Positions 55,097-63,841 of a DNA stretch of 64,000 bases are shown in pieces (the stretch's first letter is position 1; the number at the start of each line of letters is the position of its first letter). The notes under the pieces were generated by a model. The model was given only the letters and a program-made list of their open reading frames with translations. It made no database searches and was not told the origin of the DNA. Origin of the DNA: Faecalibacter rhinopitheci (GTDB lineage Bacteria; Bacteroidota; Bacteroidia; Flavobacteriales; Weeksellaceae); assembly GCF_015234135.1 (NCBI RefSeq), contig NZ_JADGIK010000008.1:1-64000 (forward strand), in the 5' to 3' direction. The position numbers and the translations under genes were made by a program.

Positions 55097-55123
55097 ATAA
55101 AAAGCCTCCATTTGGAGGCTTTT
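55097..55123. terminator. Bidirectional terminator after the second T9SS pair
   Basis: AAAAGCCTCC and GGAGGCTTTT form a strong stem with an ATTT loop, just before the stop of the convergent gene. Confidence 0.88.
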
Positions 55124-56174
55124 ATTGTTTTATATAATTTTTGTATTGTATAATATTGTAATTAATCGCTTGTTCCAAAATTTCTCCCATAGAATAACAA
55201 TTATCAAACGAATCGTTTCTATATAATTTTTTAAAACCAGTTCTCAACTGTATTACATGTTCTGACGGAGCAATTTTATCAATTTTAATCACCTTTAAAA
55301 GATCTTTATAGCGCTTATGGCTGTCAGTTACTCTTTTTACAATAACAGATCTTACTTCTTTTCTATATTGTTCTATAGAATTAGATTTTAAACGATTCAT
55401 CACTAGATCTACGAAAATTCGATTCTCTTTAAAATACTGAGGACGATAAATTTTTAAATTACCTTCATACGATTGTTGGTCAAAATCAATAGGTCTTATT
55501 CTGTAAAATACTTGATCAAAATCGTGCATAGGTATTACCACAAAATTATAAGATCTCATATCTCCTAAAAGTCCAATAAAACAACGCTCATTAAATTTTA
55601 CAAACTCTTTAGCAATCTGATTTTTTTCTAAATCAGTACATTGTTCTAAATATTTTTGAATAAAAATATCTCCCGGAATTCCGAGTATATGTTCCTCTAT
55701 AAGTGTATCTCCATCAACTAAAAAATTAATACGGTGTGGAGATAATATTTCCTCCATTTCTAAGCCATAAACCCGAGAAGCATCTGCTTTTTTAATATAA
55801 TAATTCGTATAATTATCATTCAAGATATTACGTACGCGTATACGAAAGGGCTTCGAATTTCCAAAAGTGCAATAATCTATAGAGTCAACTGCTAAGAAAG
55901 GTAAAGAATCCTCATCTCCATCAGAATGTAGTAATGTGTATATCCTATTCAAACTGCTTTCTATTTCCCGATGTTCACTCTCAGAATAATAGACACCTAG
56001 CCAATGTGTATCATTTCCTTCCTTATCTTCCAACGTCACATAACCTGAGAATCTTAATAAATCATCATATTGAAGAGAAGTTTTAGTATTGCGATTATAT
56101 TTCTCTAGGTATTGTTTAAGTTCTGGAATAATGGGATAAATTGGTTTTCGAAATTCAATTTTAATATCTTTCAT
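55122..56174 (-). CDS. Conserved protein of unknown function
   Basis: From the ATG at 56174 the protein has 350 residues (30 more codons are open upstream but cysteine-rich and unlikely). It is soluble. The middle and C-terminal parts, with FVKFNERCFIGLLGDMRSYN then IRPIDFDQQSYEG, resemble kinase-like folds (a D-x-R-x-x-N loop and an IDFD segment), but no glycine loop is clear. It is divergent from the GNAT-nitrilase fusion gene 112 bp away, an arrangement that may be conserved in flavobacteria. Confidence 0.72.
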   Translation of the reverse strand: MKDIKIEFRKPIYPIIPELKQYLEKYNRNTKTSLQYDDLLRFSGYVTLEDKEGNDTHWLGVYYSESEHREIESSLNRIYTLLHSDGDEDSLPFLAVDSIDYCTFGNSKPFRIRVRNILNDNYTNYYIKKADASRVYGLEMEEILSPHRINFLVDGDTLIEEHILGIPGDIFIQKYLEQCTDLEKNQIAKEFVKFNERCFIGLLGDMRSYNFVVIPMHDFDQVFYRIRPIDFDQQSYEGNLKIYRPQYFKENRIFVDLVMNRLKSNSIEQYRKEVRSVIVKRVTDSHKRYKDLLKVIKIDKIAPSEHVIQLRTGFKKLYRNDSFDNCYSMGEILEQAINYNIIQYKNYIKQ

Positions 56175-56285
56175 AAACAAAATTCTTATACGAAGATAAG
56201 TACATAAAATTTTACGATCTAATAAAATGTACTTGGTGCAATGTTTGCAATAAATGATATACATCTAATATAGAAATTATTTTTT

Positions 56286-57794
56286 ATGAATATTGAAGTT
56301 CGAAATCTAACGTTGGAAGATTATAATGATCTTACGTTATCCACTATAGAAGCCTACGAAAATAAATTGGGTACTTGGTCCAAAGAGGAGATTACAGAGC
56401 TATTATCAATATTTCCGGAAGGTCAGTTTTGTATTGCGGTTAATAACAAGGTTGTTGCATCTGCTTTAAGTATTATTGTAAATTCTAAGAAAACCAATCT
56501 ACATTCTAATTTTGATACGATTACTTCTGATGGTAAATTCTTGAAACACGATCCACATGGAGATATTTTATATGGGATTGAGGTATTCGTACATCCAAGC
56601 CATAGAAAACTACGCTTAGGACGTAGGTTGTATGATGCTAGAAAGCAGTTGTGTGAAGAAATGAATTTAAAATCAATCGTGGCAGGAGGTCGTATTCCAA
56701 ATTATTACCATTATTCTAAAGAAATGTCTCCGCGAGAATATATAGAAAAAGTAAAGCGAAAAGAAATTTTCGATTCTACTTTAGCTTTTCAATTGTCAAA
56801 TGATTTTAATGTAAAAAAGATTCTAAAAAATTATCTGAAAGATGATAAAGAATCGATGGAATATGCTACATTATTAGAATGGAATAATATCTATTATGAA
56901 CCTGACTTGTATTCTAATTCTCCAACCAAAAGAAATATTCGTCTAGGTTTAGTACAATGGCAAATGCGATTATTTAATGGGTTGCAAGATTTTTATGATC
57001 AAGTTGAGTTTTTTGTTCAGACAGTAAGTGAGTATGGTTCAGATTTTATTGTATTTCCAGAATTTTTCAATGCCCCATTAATGAGTCCTTTTAATCATCT
57101 AAAAGAGATAGAAGCGATGCAACAATTAGCATTGATGACAGATGAAATCGTAAAGAAAATACAAGAATTTGCCATTACATATAACGTGAATATTATAGCA
57201 GGTTCTATGCCTCATTTTGTGGACGAAAAATTATACAATACAAGCTTTTTATGTCATCGTTCAGGGAAATTAGACTCTTTTAGTAAGATTCATATTACAC
57301 CAAATGAGTTTAAATATTATGCCATGCAAGGTGGTGATGAGATAAAAGTTTTTGATACAGATTGTGGGAAAGTAGGTCTATTAATATGCTATGATGTAGA
57401 ATTTCCGGAAGTAAGCCGAATTTTAGCAGATCAAGGAATGCAAATACTCTTTGTGCCTTTTATGACGGATACACAGAATGGCTATACAAGGGTAAGAAGT
57501 TGTGCGCAAGCAAGAGCTATAGAAAACGAATGCTATGTAGCCATTGCAGGTTCTGTAGGTAACTTACCGCGAGTTAATAATATGGATATTCAGTACTCAC
57601 AGTCTGCAGTGTTTACACCTTCGGATTTTTCGTTTCCTAATAATGGAGTAAAATCTGAAGCAACCACAAATACAGAAATGGTATTAATATCAGATGTAGA
57701 CCTTTATTTATTAAAAGAGTTACACGAGTATGGAACAGTAAAAACCATGAAAGATAGAAGAAGAGACTTATATAATGTGAATAAAATAAAATAA
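56286..57794 (+). CDS. GNAT acetyltransferase fused to a carbon-nitrogen hydrolase
   Basis: The 502-residue protein joins an N-terminal GNAT domain (about 1-170; acetyl-CoA loop RKLRLGRRLYDARKQLC) to a nitrilase-fold domain (about 215-495). The catalytic triad is Glu259 in VFPEFF, Lys334 in FSKIHITP and Cys368 in LLICYDVEFPE. It could hydrolyse an amide and acetylate an amine of one pathway. The substrates are unknown. The gene is divergent from the unknown 55122-56174 gene. Confidence 0.9.
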   Translation: MNIEVRNLTLEDYNDLTLSTIEAYENKLGTWSKEEITELLSIFPEGQFCIAVNNKVVASALSIIVNSKKTNLHSNFDTITSDGKFLKHDPHGDILYGIEVFVHPSHRKLRLGRRLYDARKQLCEEMNLKSIVAGGRIPNYYHYSKEMSPREYIEKVKRKEIFDSTLAFQLSNDFNVKKILKNYLKDDKESMEYATLLEWNNIYYEPDLYSNSPTKRNIRLGLVQWQMRLFNGLQDFYDQVEFFVQTVSEYGSDFIVFPEFFNAPLMSPFNHLKEIEAMQQLALMTDEIVKKIQEFAITYNVNIIAGSMPHFVDEKLYNTSFLCHRSGKLDSFSKIHITPNEFKYYAMQGGDEIKVFDTDCGKVGLLICYDVEFPEVSRILADQGMQILFVPFMTDTQNGYTRVRSCAQARAIENECYVAIAGSVGNLPRVNNMDIQYSQSAVFTPSDFSFPNNGVKSEATTNTEMVLISDVDLYLLKELHEYGTVKTMKDRRRDLYNVNKIK

Positions 57795-57796
57795 AA

Positions 57797-57824
57797 AAAA
57801 TCTCAACTTTTTAGTTGAGATTTT
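57797..57824. terminator. Bidirectional terminator after the GNAT-nitrilase gene
   Basis: AAAATCTCAACT and AGTTGAGATTTT form a perfect 12-bp stem with a TTTT loop. Confidence 0.88.
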
Positions 57825-57827
57825 ATA

Positions 57828-58070
57828 TTATCGTGTTATCGTTAAATCATAATTATTTGATGATTCATCTTTTTTGTAAGAAATATTAAATTGTAAATCT
57901 TGGCTAAATTTAGAACAAAAACTTTCAATACTTAATGTAGTTGGGAAAGTAGAATAATCTACTATTAAAAATAATCGCGTCCAATTGGTGTTTTGTTCCA
58001 TGATCATCTCAAATCGTTGCTCCCAATATTTTAAAAATTTAAGAGTTTCCTCATCTTTATGCTCTTCCAT
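57828..58070 (-). CDS. Small hypothetical protein
   Basis: The 80-residue protein is soluble, acidic at the N terminus (MEEHKDEETLKFLKYWEQRF) and mixed in the C-terminal half (YSTFPTTLSIESFCSKFSQD). No family is recognised. The terminator at 57797-57824 after its stop and normal codon use support it as a real gene, but evidence is limited. Confidence 0.55.
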   Translation of the reverse strand: MEEHKDEETLKFLKYWEQRFEMIMEQNTNWTRLFLIVDYSTFPTTLSIESFCSKFSQDLQFNISYKKDESSNNYDLTITR

Positions 58071-58314
58071 TGTAATGTAAAATAGAGTGCAAATCTACAC
58101 TATTTAAGTGTTATATACTTGTTAAACCTTACTAAAATTATAAACTTTATACTAATATTTTTATTAATTCTAAGTAAATGATTTATTACGGCCTAAATTC
58201 ATCTCATCATTTAGGATTTTTATGTAAATAAATATTAATTCCAAAACTGAAAGGTCTATTATTTTGATCTAAATTGTGGGAAGAATAATTATCTATTGTT
58301 ATAGTAAAACATAA

Positions 58315-59205
58315 ATGAAAAAAAATATCATCTTTATTATCAATCCAATATCAGGAAAAGGATATGGGAAAATTCTGGAGTCTAAAATTCATGAATTTTT
58401 TAAACATAAACCATTTAAAGTAAAAACCATTTTTGCAGAATATGCTGGGAACGCGATTGAGATTGCAAAAGACCAAATTAAATACAATCCTGATATCATT
58501 GTGGCTTGTGGTGGAGATGGAACTATAAATGAAGTAGCACAAGCATTGGTGCATAAAAATATCCCTTTAGGGATAATTCCTATTGGTTCCGGAAATGGAT
58601 TAGCCTCTAATTTACATATACCTAAAGAGCTAGATAGTTCTTTGCATAATTTAATTACCAATAAAGCTATGGAAATGGACGTATGTAAAGTGAACGATAA
58701 ATTCTTTTTTAGTAATATGGGTTTAGGAATTGACGCAAATGTAATACATCGTTATGCACAACAAAAGAAACGTAACTTTATAGGTTATTTTAAAGCTTCC
58801 TTATGGTCATTTTTTAATTTCAGTCCAATTTATTACGATATTACAGTTGACCAAGTAAAATTAAAATCTACTGAATATTTTTTTGTATTGTGTTCTAATT
58901 CTAATGAAGCAGGCTACGGAATATCATTTACACCGAATGCAAAATTAAATGATGGATTAATCGATGTGCTTTGTGTCGAAAAATTAAATATCTTGGAACT
59001 TGTAAAATTTGCCCTAGCTGTAGTAACGAAAAAGTTGGATAATTTTGAAAAAGCAAAATTACTGCAAGCAAAAAGTATAATATTTAAATCTAATCAACAT
59101 AGCTTAAAATCTCAGATAGATGGAGAAGCAGTTGAACTAAATACATCTAATATAGAAGTATCAATACTTCCAAGTGCGTTAAAAGTAATAATGCCTCGTT
59201 CATAA
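58315..59205 (+). CDS. YegS/DagK-type lipid kinase
   Basis: The 296-residue protein has the diacylglycerol-kinase catalytic domain: IINPISGKGYGKIL at the N terminus, VACGGDGTINEVAQALV (about 62-78) with the nucleotide-binding GGDGT, and LGIIPIGSGNGLASNL (about 84-99). DQVKLKSTEYFFVLCSNS-type strands follow, and the C-terminal IDGEAVEL is typical. It phosphorylates a lipid such as diacylglycerol or a sphingosine-like base. The lipid is not determined. Confidence 0.92.
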   Translation: MKKNIIFIINPISGKGYGKILESKIHEFFKHKPFKVKTIFAEYAGNAIEIAKDQIKYNPDIIVACGGDGTINEVAQALVHKNIPLGIIPIGSGNGLASNLHIPKELDSSLHNLITNKAMEMDVCKVNDKFFFSNMGLGIDANVIHRYAQQKKRNFIGYFKASLWSFFNFSPIYYDITVDQVKLKSTEYFFVLCSNSNEAGYGISFTPNAKLNDGLIDVLCVEKLNILELVKFALAVVTKKLDNFEKAKLLQAKSIIFKSNQHSLKSQIDGEAVELNTSNIEVSILPSALKVIMPRS

Positions 59206-59303
59206 ATTTCAATCAGATTCAACATTCATATTAATGTAATAAAAACTCCTTTATAAGATATAGGAGTTTACTTTTTTGTAGTAGATATAAATAGAACTTC
59301 ATT

Positions 59304-59311
59304 TATCTTTG
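59304..59311 (+). promoter_or_regulatory. Predicted -7 element of the ABC-F gene
   Basis: TATCTTTG fits the consensus 20 nt before the ATG. A TTTTG lies 25 nt further upstream, longer spacing than usual. Confidence 0.55.
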
Positions 59312-59331
59312 CTCCAATTTATTGAAATTAT

Positions 59332-60963
59332 ATGATTACAGTTAACGATATAGGAGTACAATTTGGTTCTACAACATTATTTAGTGGAGTGAGTTTTGTG
59401 ATAAATGAAAATGATAAAATTGCACTCATGGGGAAAAATGGGGCAGGAAAATCAACTTTATTAAAGATAGTTGCCGGTATTAATAAACCTTCTCTAGGAA
59501 ATATTTCAGCCCCAAAAGATGCAGTTATAGCTTATTTACCACAACATTTATTATCCAATGATAATTGTACTGTACGCGAGGAAGCGTCTAAAGCGTTTGC
59601 TGAAATTTTCTCAATGAAAAATGAAATAGACGAAATTAATGAACAATTAACAATAAGAACAGATTACGAAAGTAATGAGTATATGAAGTTAATTGAGCGT
59701 GTTTCTGAGGTAAGTGAGAAATTCTATTCTATTGAGGAAGTGAATTATGAAGCTGAAGTTGAAAAGGTTTTGAAAGGAATGGGATTCGAGCAAGATGATT
59801 TAGATCGTCCTACTTCAGAATTTTCAGGAGGTTGGCGTATGCGTATTGAATTGGCAAAAATTTTATTACAAAATCCAGATTTAATTTTATTAGATGAGCC
59901 TACAAATCACTTGGACATTGATTCAATTCAATGGTTAGAAGACTTTTTATTAAAAAGTGCTAAAGCTGTTATGGTTATTTCGCATGACCGTACATTTGTA
60001 GATAACATTACAAATCGCACTATAGAAGTAACAATGGGTAGAATCTATGATTATAAAGCAAAATATTCAGACTACTTAGTTCTACGCCAAGATCGTCGTA
60101 TTCATCAACAAAAAGCGTATGATGAACAACAAAAATTTATTGCAGAAAATAAAACTTTTATAGAGCGTTTCCGAGGAACATTCTCTAAAACAGAACAAGT
60201 ACAGTCACGTGTACGCATGTTAGAGAAGTTAGAAATTATTGAAATAGATGAGGTTGATACTTCAGCTTTAAAATTGAAATTTCCACCTGCATCACGATCA
60301 GGACAATATCCAGTTGTAGTCGAAGCTTTGTCTAAATATTATGATAAACATATAGTCTTTAAGGAAGCAAATATGGTGATAGAACGTGGGCAGAAAGTTG
60401 CATTCGTTGGTAAAAATGGGGAAGGTAAATCAACTATGATTAAGGCAATCATGGGTGAAATTGATTTTGATGGGAAATTAGAAATTGGACATAATGCCCA
60501 AATCGGATATTTTGCACAAAATCAAGCTTCTTTATTAGATGAAAATTTAACGATTTTTGAAACGGTAGACCGCATTGCAGAAGGAGATATCAGAACACAA
60601 ATCAAAAGTATTTTAGGAGCTTTTATGTTCAAAGGTGATGATATCGATAAAAAAGTAAAAGTACTTTCGGGTGGTGAAAAAACTCGATTAGCAATGGTTA
60701 AATTATTATTAGAACCATTTAATGTTTTAATTCTAGATGAGCCTACAAACCATTTAGATATGAAAACAAAAGATATTATCAAAGACGCACTAAAAGATTT
60801 TGAAGGTACTGTAATTTTAGTTTCACATGATCGTGACTTTTTGGATGGACTAGTAGAAAAAGTTTTTGAGTTTGGAAACAAAAGAGTGAAAGAACATTTT
60901 GAAGATATTAAAGGTTTTTTAGCTACCAAAAAAATGGAAAACTTGAGTGAGATTGAACAATAA
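59332..60963 (+). CDS. ABC-F family ATPase
   Basis: The 543-residue protein has two ABC ATPase domains in one chain and no membrane part. Walker A motifs are GKNGAGKST (about 35-43) and GKNGEGKST (second half), signatures are FSGGWRMRIELA and LSGGEKTRLAM, and Walker B motifs are LILLDEPTNHLD and LILDEPTNHLD. The linker between domains is the P-site tRNA interaction motif. ABC-F proteins act on the ribosome in translation or antibiotic protection. The sequence does not pick the subgroup with certainty, although EttA/YbiT-like members fit. Confidence 0.93.
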   Translation: MITVNDIGVQFGSTTLFSGVSFVINENDKIALMGKNGAGKSTLLKIVAGINKPSLGNISAPKDAVIAYLPQHLLSNDNCTVREEASKAFAEIFSMKNEIDEINEQLTIRTDYESNEYMKLIERVSEVSEKFYSIEEVNYEAEVEKVLKGMGFEQDDLDRPTSEFSGGWRMRIELAKILLQNPDLILLDEPTNHLDIDSIQWLEDFLLKSAKAVMVISHDRTFVDNITNRTIEVTMGRIYDYKAKYSDYLVLRQDRRIHQQKAYDEQQKFIAENKTFIERFRGTFSKTEQVQSRVRMLEKLEIIEIDEVDTSALKLKFPPASRSGQYPVVVEALSKYYDKHIVFKEANMVIERGQKVAFVGKNGEGKSTMIKAIMGEIDFDGKLEIGHNAQIGYFAQNQASLLDENLTIFETVDRIAEGDIRTQIKSILGAFMFKGDDIDKKVKVLSGGEKTRLAMVKLLLEPFNVLILDEPTNHLDMKTKDIIKDALKDFEGTVILVSHDRDFLDGLVEKVFEFGNKRVKEHFEDIKGFLATKKMENLSEIEQ

Positions 60964-60990
60964 ACGTGTTAAACCTTCACTTTAAAGCAT

Positions 60991-61022
60991 AAAAAAAGCG
61001 TCGACAATCTCGACGCTTTTTT
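60991..61022. terminator. Bidirectional terminator between ABC-F and cspA genes
   Basis: GCGTCGA and TCGACGC with flanking A and T tracts form a strong symmetrical hairpin. Confidence 0.9.
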
Positions 61023-61036
61023 ATATTGTAATAGAA

Positions 61037-61225
61037 TTATTTAACTCTTTTTACGTTTACAGCGTATAAACCTTTTTGTCCACGCTCAATGTCAAAAGTA
61101 ACTCTATCATTCTCACGAATTTCGTCGATTAATCCTGTTGTATGAACAAAAATATCTTCGTTACCGTTAGAAATGAAACCGAAACCTTTAGTTACATTGA
61201 AAAATTTTACTGTACCTTCTTGCAT
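61037..61225 (-). CDS. cspA: Cold shock protein, CspA family
   Basis: The 62-residue protein is a single cold-shock domain. RNP1 is KGFGFISNG and RNP2 is DIFVHTTGL, with VTFDIERGQKGLYAVNVK completing the fold. It binds single-stranded RNA or DNA and melts secondary structure at low temperature. It lies 17 bp after the second cold-shock-domain gene and 3 genes into a minus-strand cold-shock unit. Confidence 0.94.
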   Translation of the reverse strand: MQEGTVKFFNVTKGFGFISNGNEDIFVHTTGLIDEIRENDRVTFDIERGQKGLYAVNVKRVK

Positions 61226-61242
61226 TTTACTAATTTTTATTA

Positions 61243-61671
61243 TTAAATTTTATTGATATCTATAGCTCTGAATCCCTTTTCAGTAGATTCTTTCTTATAA
61301 CTTACTTTGTTGTATTTTTTTATTTCACCTTTTAATTGACTTTGGTGAAAGAAAATACTTGCATTTGATTTTTCCTCAGTGATAAATCCAAATCCTTTTT
61401 CATTTAAAGAATTAATTACACCAACAAATAATTTAGCAGGATCTATAGCTTCATTAGGATTTTCTAAACGTGCTAATAAATCTTCTTCCGTATTTTGTAA
61501 GTGAGGAGGCGTTTTTGTTAAATTACCATTAATGTCAACATAAACAAGCATATCTTCAAGAGACTTACCTTTATTATTATTGGTCTTTCTGTCTTCTCTT
61601 TTTAGATTTTTTTCTTGTTTTTTCTTAACCTTCTTTTTAATGTTTTCTTTTTTTGAATATGAATCTGCCAT
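61243..61671 (-). CDS. Cold-shock-domain protein with basic N-terminal tail
   Basis: The 142-residue protein has a strongly Lys-rich N-terminal tail (about 1-35) and a short linker. A degenerate cold-shock domain occupies about 75-142, with GFGFITEEKSNASIFFHQSQ (RNP-like). The tail is likely to bind RNA unspecifically. It lies between the DEAD-box helicase (16 bp upstream) and cspA, supporting a role in the same cold response. Confidence 0.87.
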   Translation of the reverse strand: MADSYSKKENIKKKVKKKQEKNLKREDRKTNNNKGKSLEDMLVYVDINGNLTKTPPHLQNTEEDLLARLENPNEAIDPAKLFVGVINSLNEKGFGFITEEKSNASIFFHQSQLKGEIKKYNKVSYKKESTEKGFRAIDINKI

Positions 61672-61687
61672 TGTGTATTTTTTTAAA

Positions 61688-62824
61688 TTAAGATGTTTTT
61701 AAGGTTTTAATAGAAATTTTTTGAACTCTAATTTTAAAACCTATAAGTTTTTCAATATTTACTAAATCACTTTTTTCTTCATGTGAACAAAATGATACAG
61801 CATTACCTTCTTTTCCAGCACGTCCTGTTCGACCAATTCGGTGTACATATGTCTCTGGAATATTTGGTAATTCATAATTGATAACATTTGGTAACATATC
61901 AATGTCAATACCTCTAGCAGCTATATCTGTTGCAATTAAAACTTTCAACTTTTCGCTTTTAAACTCATTTAAAGCTTTTTGTCGAGCGTTTTGTGTTTTA
62001 TTTCCATGTATTGCAGCTGCCGAAATTCCAGATTTTTCTAAACTTTTTACAAGTTTATTGGCTCCATGTTTAGTACGTGTAAAAACAAGTGTTCTATTGT
62101 TCGAATTATTTTTTAATAAATTAATCAATAGTGGTTCTTTCTCCTTTTTATCTACATGGTATACAGATTGTTCAATCGTATTAGCGGTAGAAGAAACCGG
62201 AGTTACATTTACTTCCTTGGGATTATTTAAAATACCATGAGCAAACTTTCTAATTTGTTTTGGCATGGTTGCAGAAAAAAACAAAGTTTGTCTTTTTGCA
62301 GGCACCAATTTTAAAACTTTCTTTATATCATTCACAAAACCCATATCCAACATACGGTCTGCTTCATCAAGAACAAGAATCTCAATCTGATTTAATTTAA
62401 TAAATCCCTGAGAAATCAAGTCTAATAATCGGCCAGGAGTTGCGATAAGTACATCAACACCATTTTTAATCGTGCTAACTTGTGGTTTTTGATTTACACC
62501 ACCAAATATGGCTAAATGTTTAATGGGTAAATATTTACTATATAAAGCGAAATTGTCATTAATCTGTACAGCTAACTCGCGAGTTGGTGTTAAGATTAAT
62601 GTGCGAATTCCTTTAGAATGCTTAGGCTTGTTGGTTAAATTTTGCAGGATAGGAATAGCAAAAGATGCTGTTTTTCCTGTACCTGTTTGGGCACAACCAA
62701 TAATATCGCTTCCTGTCAATACAATCGGAATAGATTGACTTTGGATTTCTGTAGGTTTAGTATAACCTGCTTCGTCTATGGCTTTTAATATTGGGTCTAT
62801 TATATTTAGCTCGTTAAATTTCAT
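61688..62824 (-). CDS. DEAD-box RNA helicase (RhlE-like)
   Basis: The 378-residue protein has the helicase core with little extra tail. Motifs in order are Q motif and FNELNIIDPILKAIDEAGYT, GCAQTGTGKTASF (I), LTPTRELAVQI (Ia), ATPGRLLDL, VLDEADRMLDMGF (II), FFSATMP (III), IATDIAARGID (V) and HRIGRTGRAGKEG (VI). It unwinds RNA, likely in cold adaptation or ribosome assembly given the two cold-shock genes downstream in the same unit. Confidence 0.94.
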   Translation of the reverse strand: MKFNELNIIDPILKAIDEAGYTKPTEIQSQSIPIVLTGSDIIGCAQTGTGKTASFAIPILQNLTNKPKHSKGIRTLILTPTRELAVQINDNFALYSKYLPIKHLAIFGGVNQKPQVSTIKNGVDVLIATPGRLLDLISQGFIKLNQIEILVLDEADRMLDMGFVNDIKKVLKLVPAKRQTLFFSATMPKQIRKFAHGILNNPKEVNVTPVSSTANTIEQSVYHVDKKEKEPLLINLLKNNSNNRTLVFTRTKHGANKLVKSLEKSGISAAAIHGNKTQNARQKALNEFKSEKLKVLIATDIAARGIDIDMLPNVINYELPNIPETYVHRIGRTGRAGKEGNAVSFCSHEEKSDLVNIEKLIGFKIRVQKISIKTLKTS

Positions 62825-63215
62825 TAATTTTTTATCTGTTGTTAAATTACAGCGTTACTATTTTTCTTAAAATCGAATATGAATAGAAATTTATTCAAAC
62901 TAAATACAGGAAAATACGTCTGATTATTAAATTTATTGATCGTCAAAAGATTAGAAATAAAAGAAATAATGCTAGTTAAAAGAAATGAGATTCTTAAAAA
63001 AACGGAGTAAAATGTACTGATGATAAAAACTAAAATGATACTGACTAAATTTAATTGTAATTCTATTAATTGCTTTTGATTATTTAATATAAAAATATTC
63101 TAAAAAATAACCTATAAAATGATTTAAAATGTGGCAGCTGAAAATCGAAAACTGAAGTAAATTAATACTGCTACAAGTAATGCAAAAATAGAAGCCTCTA
63201 TAAATAATAATGGTG

Positions 63216-63223
63216 CAAATATA
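63216..63223 (-). promoter_or_regulatory. Predicted far-upstream -7 element for the cold-shock unit
   Basis: The minus strand reads TATATTTG followed by CACC, as at several real starts in this window. No -33 TTG is seen at the normal distance, so confidence is modest. Confidence 0.4.
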
Positions 63224-63329
63224 TGATATAATTTTGAGTATTGCCTTATAATTAAATTAATAATTAAAAAATTAACAAATTATCAACAAATTTTGCATTT
63301 CGTTTTATATATCTAAACTTTAAATTCAC

Positions 63330-63360
63330 AAAAAAGCCTCTGGTTATAACCCGAGGCTTT
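63330..63360 (-). terminator. Terminator of the MaoC-like gene
   Basis: AAAGCCTC and GAGGCTTT pair, with an inner GG/CC and a T-C mismatch. A six-base T run follows on the minus strand. Confidence 0.82.
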
Positions 63361-63379
63361 ATATATGCTTTTCTATTAT

Positions 63380-63841
63380 TTAGTCATTAAAGTGATAAAG
63401 GAAAATAACATCTCCTACATATGCAGGTTTCTGATTATCTTTAATAATCATTGTAGCTTCAATAACTACTTTGATAACTCCTCTTAAATTTAAAATTGAT
63501 TTTAATTTTGCTTGTAATTTAACTTCGCTATTAACTAAAACAGGTTGCCCAAATTTAAAATTTTCAATACCGTAGTTAATTTCCATTTTAATGTTACGCA
63601 CATCAGCAATTTGTTTCCATAAATATGGAATAAGCGATATTGTTAAATAACCGTGTGCAATTGTTGATTTAAAAGGTCCTTGTGTTGTTGCCTTTTCTGG
63701 ATCTGTATGAATCCATTGATGATCTAATGTTGCAGCAGCAAATTTATTGATTTCATCTTGATCAATTAAATGCCAGTTAGAAGATCCTATTTCTTTCCCT
63801 TCGTAAGATTTGTACTCTTCAAAATTGTTTATTATTACCAT
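63380..63841 (-). CDS. MaoC-like dehydratase / hydratase
   Basis: From the ATG at 63841 the protein has 153 residues and a single hot-dog fold. The (R)-specific hydratase motif is visible: FAAATLDHQWIHTDPEKATT, where Asp and His of the D-x-x-x-x-H pattern are catalytic, then TIAHGYLTISLI. It hydrates trans-2-enoyl-CoA to (R)-3-hydroxyacyl-CoA. The frame extends 12 codons to a TTG at 63877, but that TTG is part of the -7-like TAGATTTTG (63883-63875), so the shorter start is preferred. Confidence 0.9.
   Translation of the reverse strand: MVIINNFEEYKSYEGKEIGSSNWHLIDQDEINKFAAATLDHQWIHTDPEKATTQGPFKSTIAHGYLTISLIPYLWKQIADVRNIKMEINYGIENFKFGQPVLVNSEVKLQAKLKSILNLRGVIKVVIEATMIIKDNQKPAYVGDVIFLYHFND

Larger units (their letters stand above)
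62825..63379. other. 555-bp region upstream of the cold-shock unit
   Basis: On the minus strand TATATTTG at 63223-63216 fits a -7 element about 390 nt before the helicase ATG, which would give a long leader. A reading frame without start codon runs from about 63268 to a stop at 63124, coding LIIRQYSKLYHIFAPLLFIE and continuing into a membrane-helix-like end. The terminator of the MaoC-like gene is at 63330-63360. I see no other gene. Confidence 0.55.
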
